A DNA stretch of 64,000 nt, taken from contig NZ_JALGYW010000010.1 in the NCBI RefSeq assembly GCF_023111095.1, positions 1 to 64,000 on the forward strand, in the 5' to 3' direction. Position numbers and translations under genes: made by a program. The notes below the pieces were generated by a model that was not told the DNA's origin, did no database searches, and was given only the letters and a program-made list of their open reading frames with translations. Position 1 is the first letter of the stretch. The number at the start of each line of letters is the position of its first letter. Source of the DNA: Maribellus sp. YY47. Lineage in GTDB: Bacteria > Bacteroidota > Bacteroidia > Bacteroidales > Prolixibacteraceae. This document shows positions 9,093 to 18,084 of the stretch, piece by piece.

Positions 9093-12000
9093 ATGCTAAG
9101 TAACCAAATTCACCGAATTAGTTTTACTTGGATTTTTTGCTTCTGTATTGTTCAGAATGTTTTCTCTCAATCAAATAATACAGTACATAATCCTTTGCAA
9201 TCTTTCCAGGTTTCCAATCTCAATATAAAGGCGTTTTGTCAGGATCCGCTAGGGTATATGTGGATTGCTACGCCGAATGGATTGAATCGTTACAATGGAT
9301 ATGAATATGTGCAGTATTATAATGATGCAAATGACTCCAATTCTGTAAACAGTGATTTCGTCAGAACTCTTTTTCTTGATTCCTCTGATCGGTTATGGAT
9401 TGGAACGCCAAGCGGTGTCGATTTGTATGATTTTGAATCAGACCATTTTATACATTTCCGGGGAACTGAATCTGAGTTGTCTCATAACATCTTTTCTTTT
9501 TTTGAGGACCACCATAAGAATGTTTGGGCTGTTGCTGCTCCCGGTGCTTTTATAATTGATACTATTGGACGTCAACTAAATTTATTTCCATCAACAGCCG
9601 GAAAGTATATTAACCAGCTTTGGGAAGATAATTGTCAAAGATTATGGATGGGATTAGATGAAAATCCCGGATTAGCGGTACAATTGAATGAAGGAGATTG
9701 GAATTATTTTTCTTTACCGGAAGAACGGAAAGTAAGATGTAAATACGAGGATCAGCAGGGCTCCTGGTGGCTGGGAACTGAACAGGGAATTGTGATTTTC
9801 GATCCGAAGCAGAAAAGATTCGAAGATACTCCCATTTCAATTAAGAAGAACGGGTTATTAAGTCACGCTCAAATTAATTTTATTAAAGACATAAGCCCGC
9901 TAAAACTTATAATAGGGACGGATTCTCAAGGACTATTTCTTTACGACATCTTTTCTCAGACTCTGTCGCAGCAGGAACTAAATCCGCGAACCGCCATCAG
10001 GTCATCTCAGCTACTTTCCTGTTTTGTTGATAAAGACGAGAATGTATGGATTGGTTCATTCGATAGAGGATTCACGGTTTGGAATCGTAGTTTGGATCAC
10101 TTTAATTCTGATCAGTCTCTCAGTGATATTTTTAAAGACAAATTTGTCAATCAAATAGCAGAGGACAAAGAAGGAGGCTTGTGGGTTGCAACACGTTATG
10201 ATGGTCTTCACTGCTATTCAGTGTCAGGAAAACATACGGTTTATACTGCACATAATTCCGATTTGTTCCCGAATGATGAGGAGTTGATAGAATCTCTTTG
10301 CATTGATTCACATGGAAGACTTTGGATGGGATTAACAAATTATCTGGTAATAGCAAGGATTTTGCCGGATGGGCGCCTGCAAAAAGTGGCAGAGAAGAAT
10401 TTTAAATGGGTCGGATTCATGAAAGAGGATTTAATGGGGAATTTATGGCTTTGTTCGATGCACGGCTTGTATCGTATTAAAGTAGAAGAACCTTCCCTCG
10501 AACCTGAATTAATCACGGAAGGAGGCATAACAAATATTTGTCCGTTGGAATCGGGGAAATTGCTTTTCTCATCGTACGGAGATAATACGTATATAATTGA
10601 TCCTGTTGATTTCACTACAAAACCATTTATAAATGAAAACGAAGAAAATCAAAGAGTGAGTGGTGCGTGTATCGCATTATTTGAGGATTCGAAGAATCGG
10701 GTATGGATGGGAAGCTATGGTGCAGGATTATTATGCATATCGGCGGACGGAAGGCATTATCGCGCTTTTGATAAAAAACAAGGATTGCCGAGTAACGATG
10801 CGCTTAGTTTCGAAGAAGACGATGAAGGGAATATATGGATAAGTACTTCCTTTGGTCTTTCGATGTTGAGACAATCTGATACTACTTTTGTGAATTATTT
10901 TAGCAGTGATGGTACCCTTGGAAATCAGTATCATGAAAAAGTCGCGTTAAAACATTCCGATGGACGTATTTTTTTTGCCGGTAATCACGGCTTAACTTTT
11001 TTCGATCCGAAGACCGACATGCCTAATCGGTTGCCACCCCGAATTCATCTTACTGATTTGAAAATATTCAATAAGAGCGTCGAGCCTTCTACTGGTTCTG
11101 TCATTTCGCATGCGCTTCCCTTTGTCAAAAAGATTGTTCTTAACCACAACCAAACGTTGATTTCTATTGATTATTCCGGTATTGATTATCTGTTTCCCAA
11201 CAAATTGAAATATGTCTATATGCTCGAAGGTTTTGATAAAAGCTGGAATTATGTGGGGAGCTTTAGGAGGGCAAGTTATTCAAATTTGAAACCAGGAACT
11301 TATAATTTTAAAGTAAAAGCGATAAACGGAGAGGGGATCGAGAGTCAAACACCGGCAACCCTGGAAATTAGTGTAAAATCTGCTCCATGGTTTTCAAATG
11401 GCGCGTGGGCCAGCTATATCGTTTTATTTTTAGCGTTGGTGTATTTTATTTTTAAACTTGCCCTAAGGACGCGGATTAATAAGCACAATTTAGAGACGGA
11501 ACACCAGGAGCGAGAAAGAGAGGCCCAGATAGCAAAGATGAAAATGAATTTTTATGCCGATATCTCGCATGAATTAAGAACACCACTGACATTGATTTCT
11601 GCGCCGCTGGAGAAACTTATGAAGACGGTTTCTGTAGATCAGCAAAGTAGGCATCTTTTAAATACAATATCCCGAAATGTTCAAAGCATGCTCCGGTTGA
11701 TTAATCAGCTATTGGATTTTAATCGACTGGAAGAGGGGATGCTAAGTCTGAAAGTACAACAGATAGATGTAATCGCATTTGTTCGCAGAGTCGAAGAAAT
11801 TTTTTATCATAGTGCAACTGCCAAGCAAATATCGTGGAGCTTTTCTCCGCATAAGCCTGTTCTTCAACTTTGGATAGATCCCGATATTATTGAGAAAGTT
11901 TTGTATAATTTGTTGTCGAATGCTGTAAAGTTTACTCCCGGAAAAGGTAAAATTGAAATTGTAACCCGAGAACTAAGCGAACAGGATGCATTGCTTCAAT

Positions 12001-13124
12001 ATTCTTTTGGGAATCAGACTTATTTGGAAATAGTGGTGATCGATAACGGCCCGGGAGTGCCGCAAGACAAGATTCAGGATTTGTTTATTCGATATAAGCA
12101 GGTTAAGGGTCCGGGAGGGATGAAACCGGATTACAGTGGCAGCGGCATTGGGTTGCATTATACTAAAAGGTTAATTGAGACACATTTGGGGGCCATTAAA
12201 GCGGACGTAAGACCGGAAGGAGGTATGATATTTTCGTTCATACTTCCGTTGGAAGATGTTTACACCCATGACAAAAAAATATCATCAAGTGAGAAAAGCG
12301 ACCAAGATATTCCTCCTTTGATCTCTCTTTCAAAGAAAGGGAAAGCTTTCCAACCTGAAAAACACCACACAATATTAGTGGCGGAGGACAACGTTGAATT
12401 GCTGGATTTTATTCGGGATTTACTTGAAGAGAAATACCGGGTGATTACAGCATTAGACGGAGATAATGCATGGCGTCTGGTTCAGAAAGAGTGTCCTGAT
12501 TTAATTGTCAGCGATATTCTAATGCCTGGTTTATCGGGGTATGAGCTATGTGAGAAAGTGAAAAAAACTCAGCAATTCAGTCACATTCCGGTTGTGTTAC
12601 TAACTGCAAAAAGTACGTTCGAAGAACAACTAAAAGGATTAGAAGAAGGAGCTAATGCATACATATGCAAACCTTTTAATATCGATTATTTGTTGCTTAC
12701 CATAAAGAATTTATTAGCCGTTCGCGATCAGCTTCGTAGTTATTTTTCCAGTCCACAACTTCGGTCGATCAATCCAGCCGGTAATTCAGTTAAGTTGACC
12801 GCTATTGATCAGCGGTTTATGGATAAACTCATTCAAATGCTTGAAAATGAGTTGGCAAATCCTGAACTGAACATTAATCATATTGCAAGGGAATTAGGCT
12901 ATAGCAGGACTGGTTTTTATCGGAAAATAAGAGGACTTTGTGGCATATCCCCCAGCGATTTTTTCAGAACCTATCGCCTCAAACGTGCAGCAGAAATGAT
13001 TCACGAGGGATCTTTTTCGTTGGCTGATATTGCAACGAATACGGGCTTCAATTTTTATCCGCATTTTTCCAAACTATTTAAAAAACAATTCGGTGTGTCT
13101 CCCAAAGATTACAAGGGGAATTAG
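9093..13124 (+). CDS. Hybrid two-component system sensor-regulator (HTCS)
   Basis: 1343 residues, full length for the family. Signal peptide 1-26. Residues about 30-690 are two seven-bladed Reg_prop propellers (repeats like DPLGYMWIATPNGLNRYNG and DSSDRLWIGTPSGVDLYD) that sense oligosaccharide in the periplasm. A Y_Y_Y domain follows (about 700-765), then a transmembrane helix (about 772-792). The HisKA domain has phospho-acceptor His826 in SHELRTP. Then come a HATPase_c domain (NLLSNAVKFTP, DNGPGVP), a receiver domain with phospho-acceptor Asp1141 in VSDILMPG, and an AraC-type helix-turn-helix (about 1240-1343). It should activate the divergent SusCD operon on glycan binding; candidate sites are at 8985-9039. 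Confidence 0.95.
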   Translation: MLSNQIHRISFTWIFCFCIVQNVFSQSNNTVHNPLQSFQVSNLNIKAFCQDPLGYMWIATPNGLNRYNGYEYVQYYNDANDSNSVNSDFVRTLFLDSSDRLWIGTPSGVDLYDFESDHFIHFRGTESELSHNIFSFFEDHHKNVWAVAAPGAFIIDTIGRQLNLFPSTAGKYINQLWEDNCQRLWMGLDENPGLAVQLNEGDWNYFSLPEERKVRCKYEDQQGSWWLGTEQGIVIFDPKQKRFEDTPISIKKNGLLSHAQINFIKDISPLKLIIGTDSQGLFLYDIFSQTLSQQELNPRTAIRSSQLLSCFVDKDENVWIGSFDRGFTVWNRSLDHFNSDQSLSDIFKDKFVNQIAEDKEGGLWVATRYDGLHCYSVSGKHTVYTAHNSDLFPNDEELIESLCIDSHGRLWMGLTNYLVIARILPDGRLQKVAEKNFKWVGFMKEDLMGNLWLCSMHGLYRIKVEEPSLEPELITEGGITNICPLESGKLLFSSYGDNTYIIDPVDFTTKPFINENEENQRVSGACIALFEDSKNRVWMGSYGAGLLCISADGRHYRAFDKKQGLPSNDALSFEEDDEGNIWISTSFGLSMLRQSDTTFVNYFSSDGTLGNQYHEKVALKHSDGRIFFAGNHGLTFFDPKTDMPNRLPPRIHLTDLKIFNKSVEPSTGSVISHALPFVKKIVLNHNQTLISIDYSGIDYLFPNKLKYVYMLEGFDKSWNYVGSFRRASYSNLKPGTYNFKVKAINGEGIESQTPATLEISVKSAPWFSNGAWASYIVLFLALVYFIFKLALRTRINKHNLETEHQEREREAQIAKMKMNFYADISHELRTPLTLISAPLEKLMKTVSVDQQSRHLLNTISRNVQSMLRLINQLLDFNRLEEGMLSLKVQQIDVIAFVRRVEEIFYHSATAKQISWSFSPHKPVLQLWIDPDIIEKVLYNLLSNAVKFTPGKGKIEIVTRELSEQDALLQYSFGNQTYLEIVVIDNGPGVPQDKIQDLFIRYKQVKGPGGMKPDYSGSGIGLHYTKRLIETHLGAIKADVRPEGGMIFSFILPLEDVYTHDKKISSSEKSDQDIPPLISLSKKGKAFQPEKHHTILVAEDNVELLDFIRDLLEEKYRVITALDGDNAWRLVQKECPDLIVSDILMPGLSGYELCEKVKKTQQFSHIPVVLLTAKSTFEEQLKGLEEGANAYICKPFNIDYLLLTIKNLLAVRDQLRSYFSSPQLRSINPAGNSVKLTAIDQRFMDKLIQMLENELANPELNINHIARELGYSRTGFYRKIRGLCGISPSDFFRTYRLKRAAEMIHEGSFSLADIATNTGFNFYPHFSKLFKKQFGVSPKDYKGN

Positions 13125-13233
13125 TTCTGAACTGCTGAAATTAATATACCATAAATTTTGGTGATGTATAAGCGAAATAGCTTGTGATGATTCACTGGCT
13201 GTTTTTAATCGAATTTAATGAGTGATGTTGAAA

Positions 13234-13265
13234 TTTGGAAACTTACTTATTAGTAAGTATTTTTG
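13234..13265 (+). promoter_or_regulatory. tetR promoter with embedded operator palindrome
   Basis: A TTTG element (13234-13237), 20 bases of spacer and TATTTTTG (13258-13265) match the Bacteroidota promoter. An inverted repeat, TACTTATTAGTAAGTA (13244-13259), sits between the two elements and touches the -7 box. It has one mismatch to the perfect palindrome found before fabF at 13869-13884. A repressor bound here would block RNA polymerase. The operator also overlaps the start of a longer TTG-initiated frame, which argues for the ATG at 13289. Confidence 0.65.
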
Positions 13266-13288
13266 TTTCGAAATATAAAACGCAAATA

Positions 13289-13849
13289 ATGTCGGTGACC
13301 CGGGAAAGAATTATTGAATTGGGTGAAAACCTTATTCTGACCAAAGGCTACAATGCTTTTAGCTACCAAGATATTTCAACTGAACTGGGAATAAAAAATG
13401 CTGCTGTTCATTACTATTTTCCGACAAAAGCCAATCTCGGGACCAGTATTGTAAAAACAAATATTCTACGCTTCGAGGAAATGATCGATAACATGCACAG
13501 CCGCGGATTCGATGAATGGAAACAGCTGGATGCCTTTATCAAGATCTATATAAAAAGTCACAGAGAACAGAAACTCTGCATTGTAGGATCGCTTGGTCCC
13601 GACTTTGATACCCTGAATGAAACCACACAAAGCGAACTGGTGAAAATGACCGAATTGATTGTGAGCTGGCTGACAGAAATCCTCAATTCAGGAAAAGAAA
13701 AGGGATATTTTGCGTTTAACGAAGATGCGGGAAACAAGGCATCGATGATCTTTTCCAGTTTAGTGGCCAGCCTGCAGCTTTCGAGAATAATTAAGAACCT
13801 CGACTATAAAAGTTATTGTCAGGCAATACAGGAAGGATTAAAACCATAA
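13289..13849 (+). CDS. TetR/AcrR-family transcriptional repressor
   Basis: 186 residues from the ATG at 13289. The TTG at 13235 would place the promoter inside the gene. The N-terminal helix-turn-helix (residues about 8-45) carries the family pattern with SYQDISTELGIKNAAVHYYF. The C-terminal ligand domain contains CIVGSLGPDF, similar to LmrA/YxaF-type regulators. It is followed at 62-71 bases by a FabF-type ketosynthase that carries its own copy of the same palindrome. The arrangement suggests autoregulation and control of fabF, perhaps in response to a fatty acid, acyl-CoA or lipophilic compound. The ligand cannot be inferred from sequence. Confidence 0.88.
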   Translation: MSVTRERIIELGENLILTKGYNAFSYQDISTELGIKNAAVHYYFPTKANLGTSIVKTNILRFEEMIDNMHSRGFDEWKQLDAFIKIYIKSHREQKLCIVGSLGPDFDTLNETTQSELVKMTELIVSWLTEILNSGKEKGYFAFNEDAGNKASMIFSSLVASLQLSRIIKNLDYKSYCQAIQEGLKP

Positions 13850-13868
13850 AAAATTTGTTCTACGTACT

Positions 13869-13884
13869 TACTTACTAGTAAGTA
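13869..13884 (+). promoter_or_regulatory. Perfect 16-bp palindromic operator upstream of fabF
   Basis: TACTTACTAGTAAGTA is a perfect palindrome and matches 15 of 16 bases of the operator in front of tetR (13244-13259). It sits 36 bases before the ATG at 13920, between a TTTG element (13854-13857) and a weak -7 candidate (TATCTG). It is most simply a second TetR binding site giving fabF independent regulated transcription. Confidence 0.65.
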
Positions 13885-13919
13885 TCTGAAGCGTTGAATA
13901 ACTTTCAAAAATGATAAAA

Positions 13920-15164
13920 ATGAAGAGAGCAGTAATAACAGGATTGGGAGCGATTACCCCGATCGGTAACAATGTCGCCTGCTTTTGGCAGAATCTGATT
14001 GAAGGAAAAAGCGGAGCGGCTCCCATCACCCGATTTGACACCGCGAACCATAAAACCAAGTTTGCCTGCGAAGTAAAAGGCTTTGATCCGTCTCAATTAT
14101 TTGAGAAAGCTGAAATTCGTAAAATGGATTTGTACACGCTTTTTGCTTTGGCAGCAACCGAAGAATGTATGATAGATTCGGGCATCAACCTGGATGCTTG
14201 CGACCGCAATAAAATTGCTGTAATTCTGGCAACCGGAATCGGAGGAATGCAGACTTTTCAGGATGAAATTCTGAAATTTGGAGAAAATCCTCAAAACCCG
14301 CGGTTCAGCCCCTTTTTCATTACAAAAATGATTTCAAACATGGCGACAGGGCAGATTTCGATCCGCTATGGTTTGCGCGGAATCAGTTATTCAGTGACGT
14401 CAGCTTGTGCTTCGTCGAACAATGCCATTGCCAATGCGCTGGATCTTATTCGTTTGGGACGCGCAAATGTAGTTATCGCCGGTGGTTCGGAAGCATCAAC
14501 TACAGAGGCATCAATTGGAGGTTTTAATTCGATGAAAGCCTTGTCGACATTGAATGAAAATCCTGAAACTGCATCGCGGCCATTTGATAAAACACGCGAT
14601 GGATTTGTAGCCGGAGAAGGTGCCGGGGTTTTGATGATTGAAGAATTGGAGCACGCCTTAAACAGAGGTGCGAAAATATATTGCGAACTGTCGGGTTACG
14701 GATCTGCGTCGGATGCATACCATGTTGCCGCCACACATCCTGAAGGGTTGGGAGCTATACTGGCAATGGAGGGGGCTTTAGCTGATGCTCATCTAAAACC
14801 GGAGCAAGTGAATTATGTGAACGCACACGCAACTTCAACACCGGTAGGCGACATCAGTGAGTGCCTTGCGATTGAAAAGGTTTTCCATCAAAAATTGGAC
14901 AAGCTTCATATTAGCGCCACTAAATCCATGACCGGTCATTTATTGGGAGCGGCGGGTGCTATTGAGGCTATTGCCTGCGTTAAAGCCATCGAACAGGGAA
15001 TTATTCCACCTACAATAAACCTGGGTGAAAGGGATTCTGAAATAAATCCGGGACTGAATTTGACTGCAAACAAAGCTGAGAAAATAGAAGTAAATGTAGC
15101 GCTAAACAATACTTTTGGTTTTGGCGGACATACATCCACAACTGTGTTCCAGAGATACGCTTAA
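13920..15164 (+). CDS. fabF: Beta-ketoacyl-ACP synthase II (FabF-type)
   Basis: 414 residues from the ATG at 13920; an ATG three codons earlier (13911) is also possible. It condenses malonyl-ACP with acyl-ACP in fatty acid elongation. The thiolase-fold active site is complete: Cys163 in VTSACASSNN, His in NAHATSTPVGD, and His in MTGHLLGAAGAIE. The conserved C-terminal NTFGFGGHTSTTVF is present. It is not in a fab cluster: it stands alone behind a TetR gene with a dedicated operator. This suggests a regulated accessory ketosynthase (membrane adaptation or a specialised acyl product) rather than the housekeeping copy. That reading is inference; sequence alone supports FabF function well. Confidence 0.93.
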   Translation: MKRAVITGLGAITPIGNNVACFWQNLIEGKSGAAPITRFDTANHKTKFACEVKGFDPSQLFEKAEIRKMDLYTLFALAATEECMIDSGINLDACDRNKIAVILATGIGGMQTFQDEILKFGENPQNPRFSPFFITKMISNMATGQISIRYGLRGISYSVTSACASSNNAIANALDLIRLGRANVVIAGGSEASTTEASIGGFNSMKALSTLNENPETASRPFDKTRDGFVAGEGAGVLMIEELEHALNRGAKIYCELSGYGSASDAYHVAATHPEGLGAILAMEGALADAHLKPEQVNYVNAHATSTPVGDISECLAIEKVFHQKLDKLHISATKSMTGHLLGAAGAIEAIACVKAIEQGIIPPTINLGERDSEINPGLNLTANKAEKIEVNVALNNTFGFGGHTSTTVFQRYA

Positions 15165-15178
15165 CCGTTTATTTACGA

Positions 15179-15228
15179 ATGCAGGTGCAATGTGTTGAAA
15201 ATTAGCATTGCATCTGCATTGTTTTTTT
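15179..15228 (+). terminator. Intrinsic terminator of fabF
   Basis: A 14-bp stem (ATGCAGGTGCAATG with CATTGCATCTGCAT, one mismatch) around a 13-base loop is followed by G and seven Ts. It lies 15 bases after the fabF stop and before the convergent sialidase gene. Confidence 0.9.
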
Positions 15229-15325
15229 GCCAGGGAATAAAATTTTGAAGTCAGATATTCTGCTTACGATTTTATAAAAGCAAGACCTTCTCTGTCAATT
15301 CGCGAATTTTTATTTTTTGATGTGA

Positions 15326-16501
15326 TTATTCTTTTATAAAATTCGCTAAAACCGATCCCGGAGTAAATAATTCTTTGGGATCGAAAGACACGAACAACAT
15401 TTTCTCATAAGGATTTTTTTCTCCGCATTCGAAAAACAAGCCCACATTTCCGTTGGGTAATCGGGTCAGGCAGGAATAGGCGGAAGGCCCCTGGTAAATT
15501 AATTTTGAATTGCTCCACGAAGAGCAGTCGTCAAAGCTGGTTTTGATGGTCATGTTTGTCCGGCTGAAAGGAACTGCCGGATTGGAGAAAAGATACATCT
15601 CTTTGCCCTTATATTTTCCAAAGTGAAACAAGCTGGCCTGGCAAACGGGTTCTGTCAGTTGTGCCGCATGTTGTATTTCGCTCCAGGTTTCACCTCCGTC
15701 AGTGCTTATCGAAACAGCCCTGTATGCTTTTTCGTGGTACGAGCGCATATTCATCAACAGCGTTCCGTCGCTTAATTCTACTACCTGGCTTTCGTTTACC
15801 AATGGCGTAATCGGTTCACTCATTCTCCATGTAGTTCCGCCGTCGTCACTTAAAAGTACATGACAGCCATAATTAAATCCATCCAGTTTTTTTGAATCTG
15901 GATCATCGTAACTGTTATTACACGGTATAACTAAGCGTCCTTTGTATTTACCTGATGTTAGCTGAATGCCTATTCCCGGGCCGGTTGCGTACCAGCCCCA
16001 GCTGGTGTCTTTGCAGGTTTCCAGCATGTTTCGCGGGGTTGCCCAAGTCAGCCCGTCATCGTCGGAATAAGTCATATAGGGGACGCGCGTATCCTCGCTT
16101 TGTTTGCGAATAATATCAGATTCGTGGTCGCTGCCCAGGTTCCAGGTCATAAACAAAATGATTCGTCCGGTACTCTGATCAATAACCGGACAAGGATTCC
16201 CGCAGGTATTATTCCCATCGTCCCAGACAACGGTCTGGCTTTCCCATGTTTGACCATTGTCGGTCGATCGCTTCAGCAGCAAATCGATATTTCCCGTGTC
16301 GCCGCCTTCTCTGCCTTCAGCAAAAGCAAGCAGTGTATTGTTTTTAGTAACAATAAGCGAGGGAATGCGAAAATTTTTGTACGATGAATCTGCCTGACTC
16401 CAGATTTCTTTTACCAGGATAGCATTTTTCTCAAGCCCGGAATTTACCTTGCAGGAGGCAGCCATGATAATCAGCAAAGCGAATGGAATCAAAATTTTCA
16501 T
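15326..16501 (-). CDS. Exo-alpha-sialidase (GH33) lipoprotein
   Basis: 391 residues with a lipoprotein signal (MAASCKVN, Cys about residue 17). It should release terminal sialic acids from glycoconjugates at the cell surface or in the periplasm. Visible family marks are the FRIPSLIV motif with the first arginine of the carboxylate-binding triad, four clear Asp boxes (STDNGQTW, SDDDGLTW, SDDGGTTW, STDGGETW) and a fifth degenerate one (SFDDCSSW). The C-terminal AYSCLTRLPNGNVGLFFE contains the expected Tyr and Glu. It is monocistronic, with a TATTTTTG box at 16554-16561. No sialic acid catabolic genes (nanA, nanE) are in the window. Confidence 0.9.
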   Translation of the reverse strand: MKILIPFALLIIMAASCKVNSGLEKNAILVKEIWSQADSSYKNFRIPSLIVTKNNTLLAFAEGREGGDTGNIDLLLKRSTDNGQTWESQTVVWDDGNNTCGNPCPVIDQSTGRIILFMTWNLGSDHESDIIRKQSEDTRVPYMTYSDDDGLTWATPRNMLETCKDTSWGWYATGPGIGIQLTSGKYKGRLVIPCNNSYDDPDSKKLDGFNYGCHVLLSDDGGTTWRMSEPITPLVNESQVVELSDGTLLMNMRSYHEKAYRAVSISTDGGETWSEIQHAAQLTEPVCQASLFHFGKYKGKEMYLFSNPAVPFSRTNMTIKTSFDDCSSWSNSKLIYQGPSAYSCLTRLPNGNVGLFFECGEKNPYEKMLFVSFDPKELFTPGSVLANFIKE

Positions 16502-16553
16502 TTGCGTTTTATTGTTTAGTCGACTTAAAAATATTTATAAATCAATGCGATAC

Positions 16554-16561
16554 CAAAAATA
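16554..16561 (-). promoter_or_regulatory. -7 promoter box of the sialidase gene
   Basis: TATTTTTG on the minus strand, 53 bases before the sialidase ATG, matches TAnnTTTG. A matching -33 TTG is not obvious. It lies in the 139-bp gap after the aminotransferase gene, and so supports separate transcription of the sialidase. Confidence 0.42.
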
Positions 16562-16640
16562 GAAATGTATAAGACATAATTTAAATTCTTTTGAAGAAAT
16601 AGCCGCTTTTTGAATACAAAAAAGGGGATGTCCGTGTAAA

Positions 16641-17465
16641 CTAGCTTCCTGCCTTTTGCTCCATGAAAAAATTAAGTTGCTCATGAAGATCCGAAGAAAC
16701 GGAACGCACAAAACGCTTGTTCCCGAGCCCGAGTATCCATTCAATACCCCTGGCTTCACTCACCAGGAATAGCTCCTCGACATGAAAAAGCAATTCTTTT
16801 TCCAGTTTCGGGGCCTCCAATACTTTTAATCCCATTTTAATGGCTTGCTCCAACACAACTTCCCGGATTTGATGTCGGCAACATCCCGATTCGGTTGCGG
16901 GCGTAATCAATACATTGTCTTTCAGCATAAAAACGCTGGATGCAATGCCTTCGCAGATGTATTCGTTGTCGTTTAACAAAATGGCATTGCGGTGCTGGTT
17001 ACTAAGGTTGTTGTATGCCGTTTCCCAAAGCAAGCGACTGTAAAAAGGGTAGGAGGCAACCGGATTGACCGGTTTGCGATACGGACTGATGTTTACCAGC
17101 AATCCTTGTTCTGAAAGGGGGAAATCAAAAATTTCACGCCCTTCGGAGGTGATCAGGAAATTGACTTTTTTCTCCGAAACATAAAGCCGGATATGAATGA
17201 TGCCCGATCGGTAGTACCTGTTTTTGTTGAGCATGCGCTTGCAGAGCCGAAAAAGCTCGCGCCGGTTTTGAAACAGAGGAGGAAGCAAAGCGCCCAAAAA
17301 TGAAACTTGTTCTTTCAGGCTGTCTACGTTTTCATTCAACAGAGGAATGCCACCGTATCCAAACCATACTTTTTGGGCAACAATCACCGGATCGTCAAGC
17401 AGCCAGCGGTTCATGCTAACGTCTTCCAGCGAACAAACTTCTCCGTTGACGATCAGCTTTTTCAT
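16641..17465 (-). CDS. Class IV aminotransferase-fold protein, apparently without the PLP lysine
   Basis: 274 residues. The fold type IV pattern is clear: ILLNDNEYICEGIASSVFML followed by DNVLITPATESGCCRHQIRE matches the core of branched-chain aminotransferases, D-amino acid transaminase and aminodeoxychorismate lyase. The stretch expected to hold the Schiff-base lysine reads NPVASYPFYSRLLWETA and contains no lysine; my alignment puts Pro or Tyr at that place. Either the lysine is displaced or the protein is not a canonical PLP enzyme. It is the last gene of a tight operon (2-base gap to the rhomboid gene). The product is unassigned within the family. Confidence 0.72.
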   Translation of the reverse strand: MKKLIVNGEVCSLEDVSMNRWLLDDPVIVAQKVWFGYGGIPLLNENVDSLKEQVSFLGALLPPLFQNRRELFRLCKRMLNKNRYYRSGIIHIRLYVSEKKVNFLITSEGREIFDFPLSEQGLLVNISPYRKPVNPVASYPFYSRLLWETAYNNLSNQHRNAILLNDNEYICEGIASSVFMLKDNVLITPATESGCCRHQIREVVLEQAIKMGLKVLEAPKLEKELLFHVEELFLVSEARGIEWILGLGNKRFVRSVSSDLHEQLNFFMEQKAGS

Positions 17466-17467
17466 GA

Positions 17468-18082
17468 TTAAAAGAATACAAATAAATGATCGATAAAACG
17501 ATCAAAAAGGTCAGGCTTTAATAAAATCGGAAAAATGAAGCCAAAGACGGCCCCCAGAAAATGTGCGTCGTGCGCTACATTGTCGTTTTGCTTCTGGCTC
17601 ATCCGGTACGAGTAAAACAGGTAGCCGGCGGCAAACAATATTCCCGGTATCGGTAAAATGGCAAACAGGTACAGTGGTTCCCACGGATCAAAAAAGATCG
17701 TTGCAAAAAGTACCGCCGAAACAGCCCCCGAAGCGCCCACTGCGTTGTAGTAATAGTTGTTCTTATGTTTGATCAAACTCCAGATATTGGAGGCCAGAAT
17801 ACCGCCAAAATACAAGAGGAGATAAAAAGCGGTTCCCTTATTGCCAAAATAGAAGTTGAAATAGGCCTCAATGTTACGCCCGAAGAAATACAGTACCAGC
17901 ATGTTTACGCCCAAATGCGCCCAGTTGGCGTGAATAAAAGCATGCGAAACCAAGCGGTAATATTCTTTCCGGTGAATTATTTGTGCGGCGTTAAACTGCA
18001 GTTTCGAAGCCATTTCGGGATTACGAAACGCCAGGTACGAAATCAATACTGTGACTGCTATTATAAACCAGGTCATCATCAT
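17468..18082 (-). CDS. Rhomboid-family intramembrane serine protease
   Basis: 204 residues, six predicted membrane helices. The catalytic Ser118 lies in GASGAVSA and the catalytic His174 in AHDAHFLGA. The oxyanion-site pattern HANWAHLGVNM provides His56 and Asn60. It cleaves transmembrane segments of membrane proteins; substrates are unknown. Three consecutive ATGs at 18082, 18079 and 18076 leave the exact start open. It is the third gene of the operon amn, holA, rhomboid, aminotransferase, with gaps of 2 bases on each side, so translational coupling is likely. Confidence 0.93.
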   Translation of the reverse strand: MMMTWFIIAVTVLISYLAFRNPEMASKLQFNAAQIIHRKEYYRLVSHAFIHANWAHLGVNMLVLYFFGRNIEAYFNFYFGNKGTAFYLLLYFGGILASNIWSLIKHKNNYYYNAVGASGAVSAVLFATIFFDPWEPLYLFAILPIPGILFAAGYLFYSYRMSQKQNDNVAHDAHFLGAVFGFIFPILLKPDLFDRFIDHLFVFF

Positions 18083-18084
18083 GT

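Noticed and set aside
13235-13288. TTG-initiated extension of tetR
   Set aside because: The segment contains the promoter -7 box and the operator, so translation must start at the ATG at 13289.
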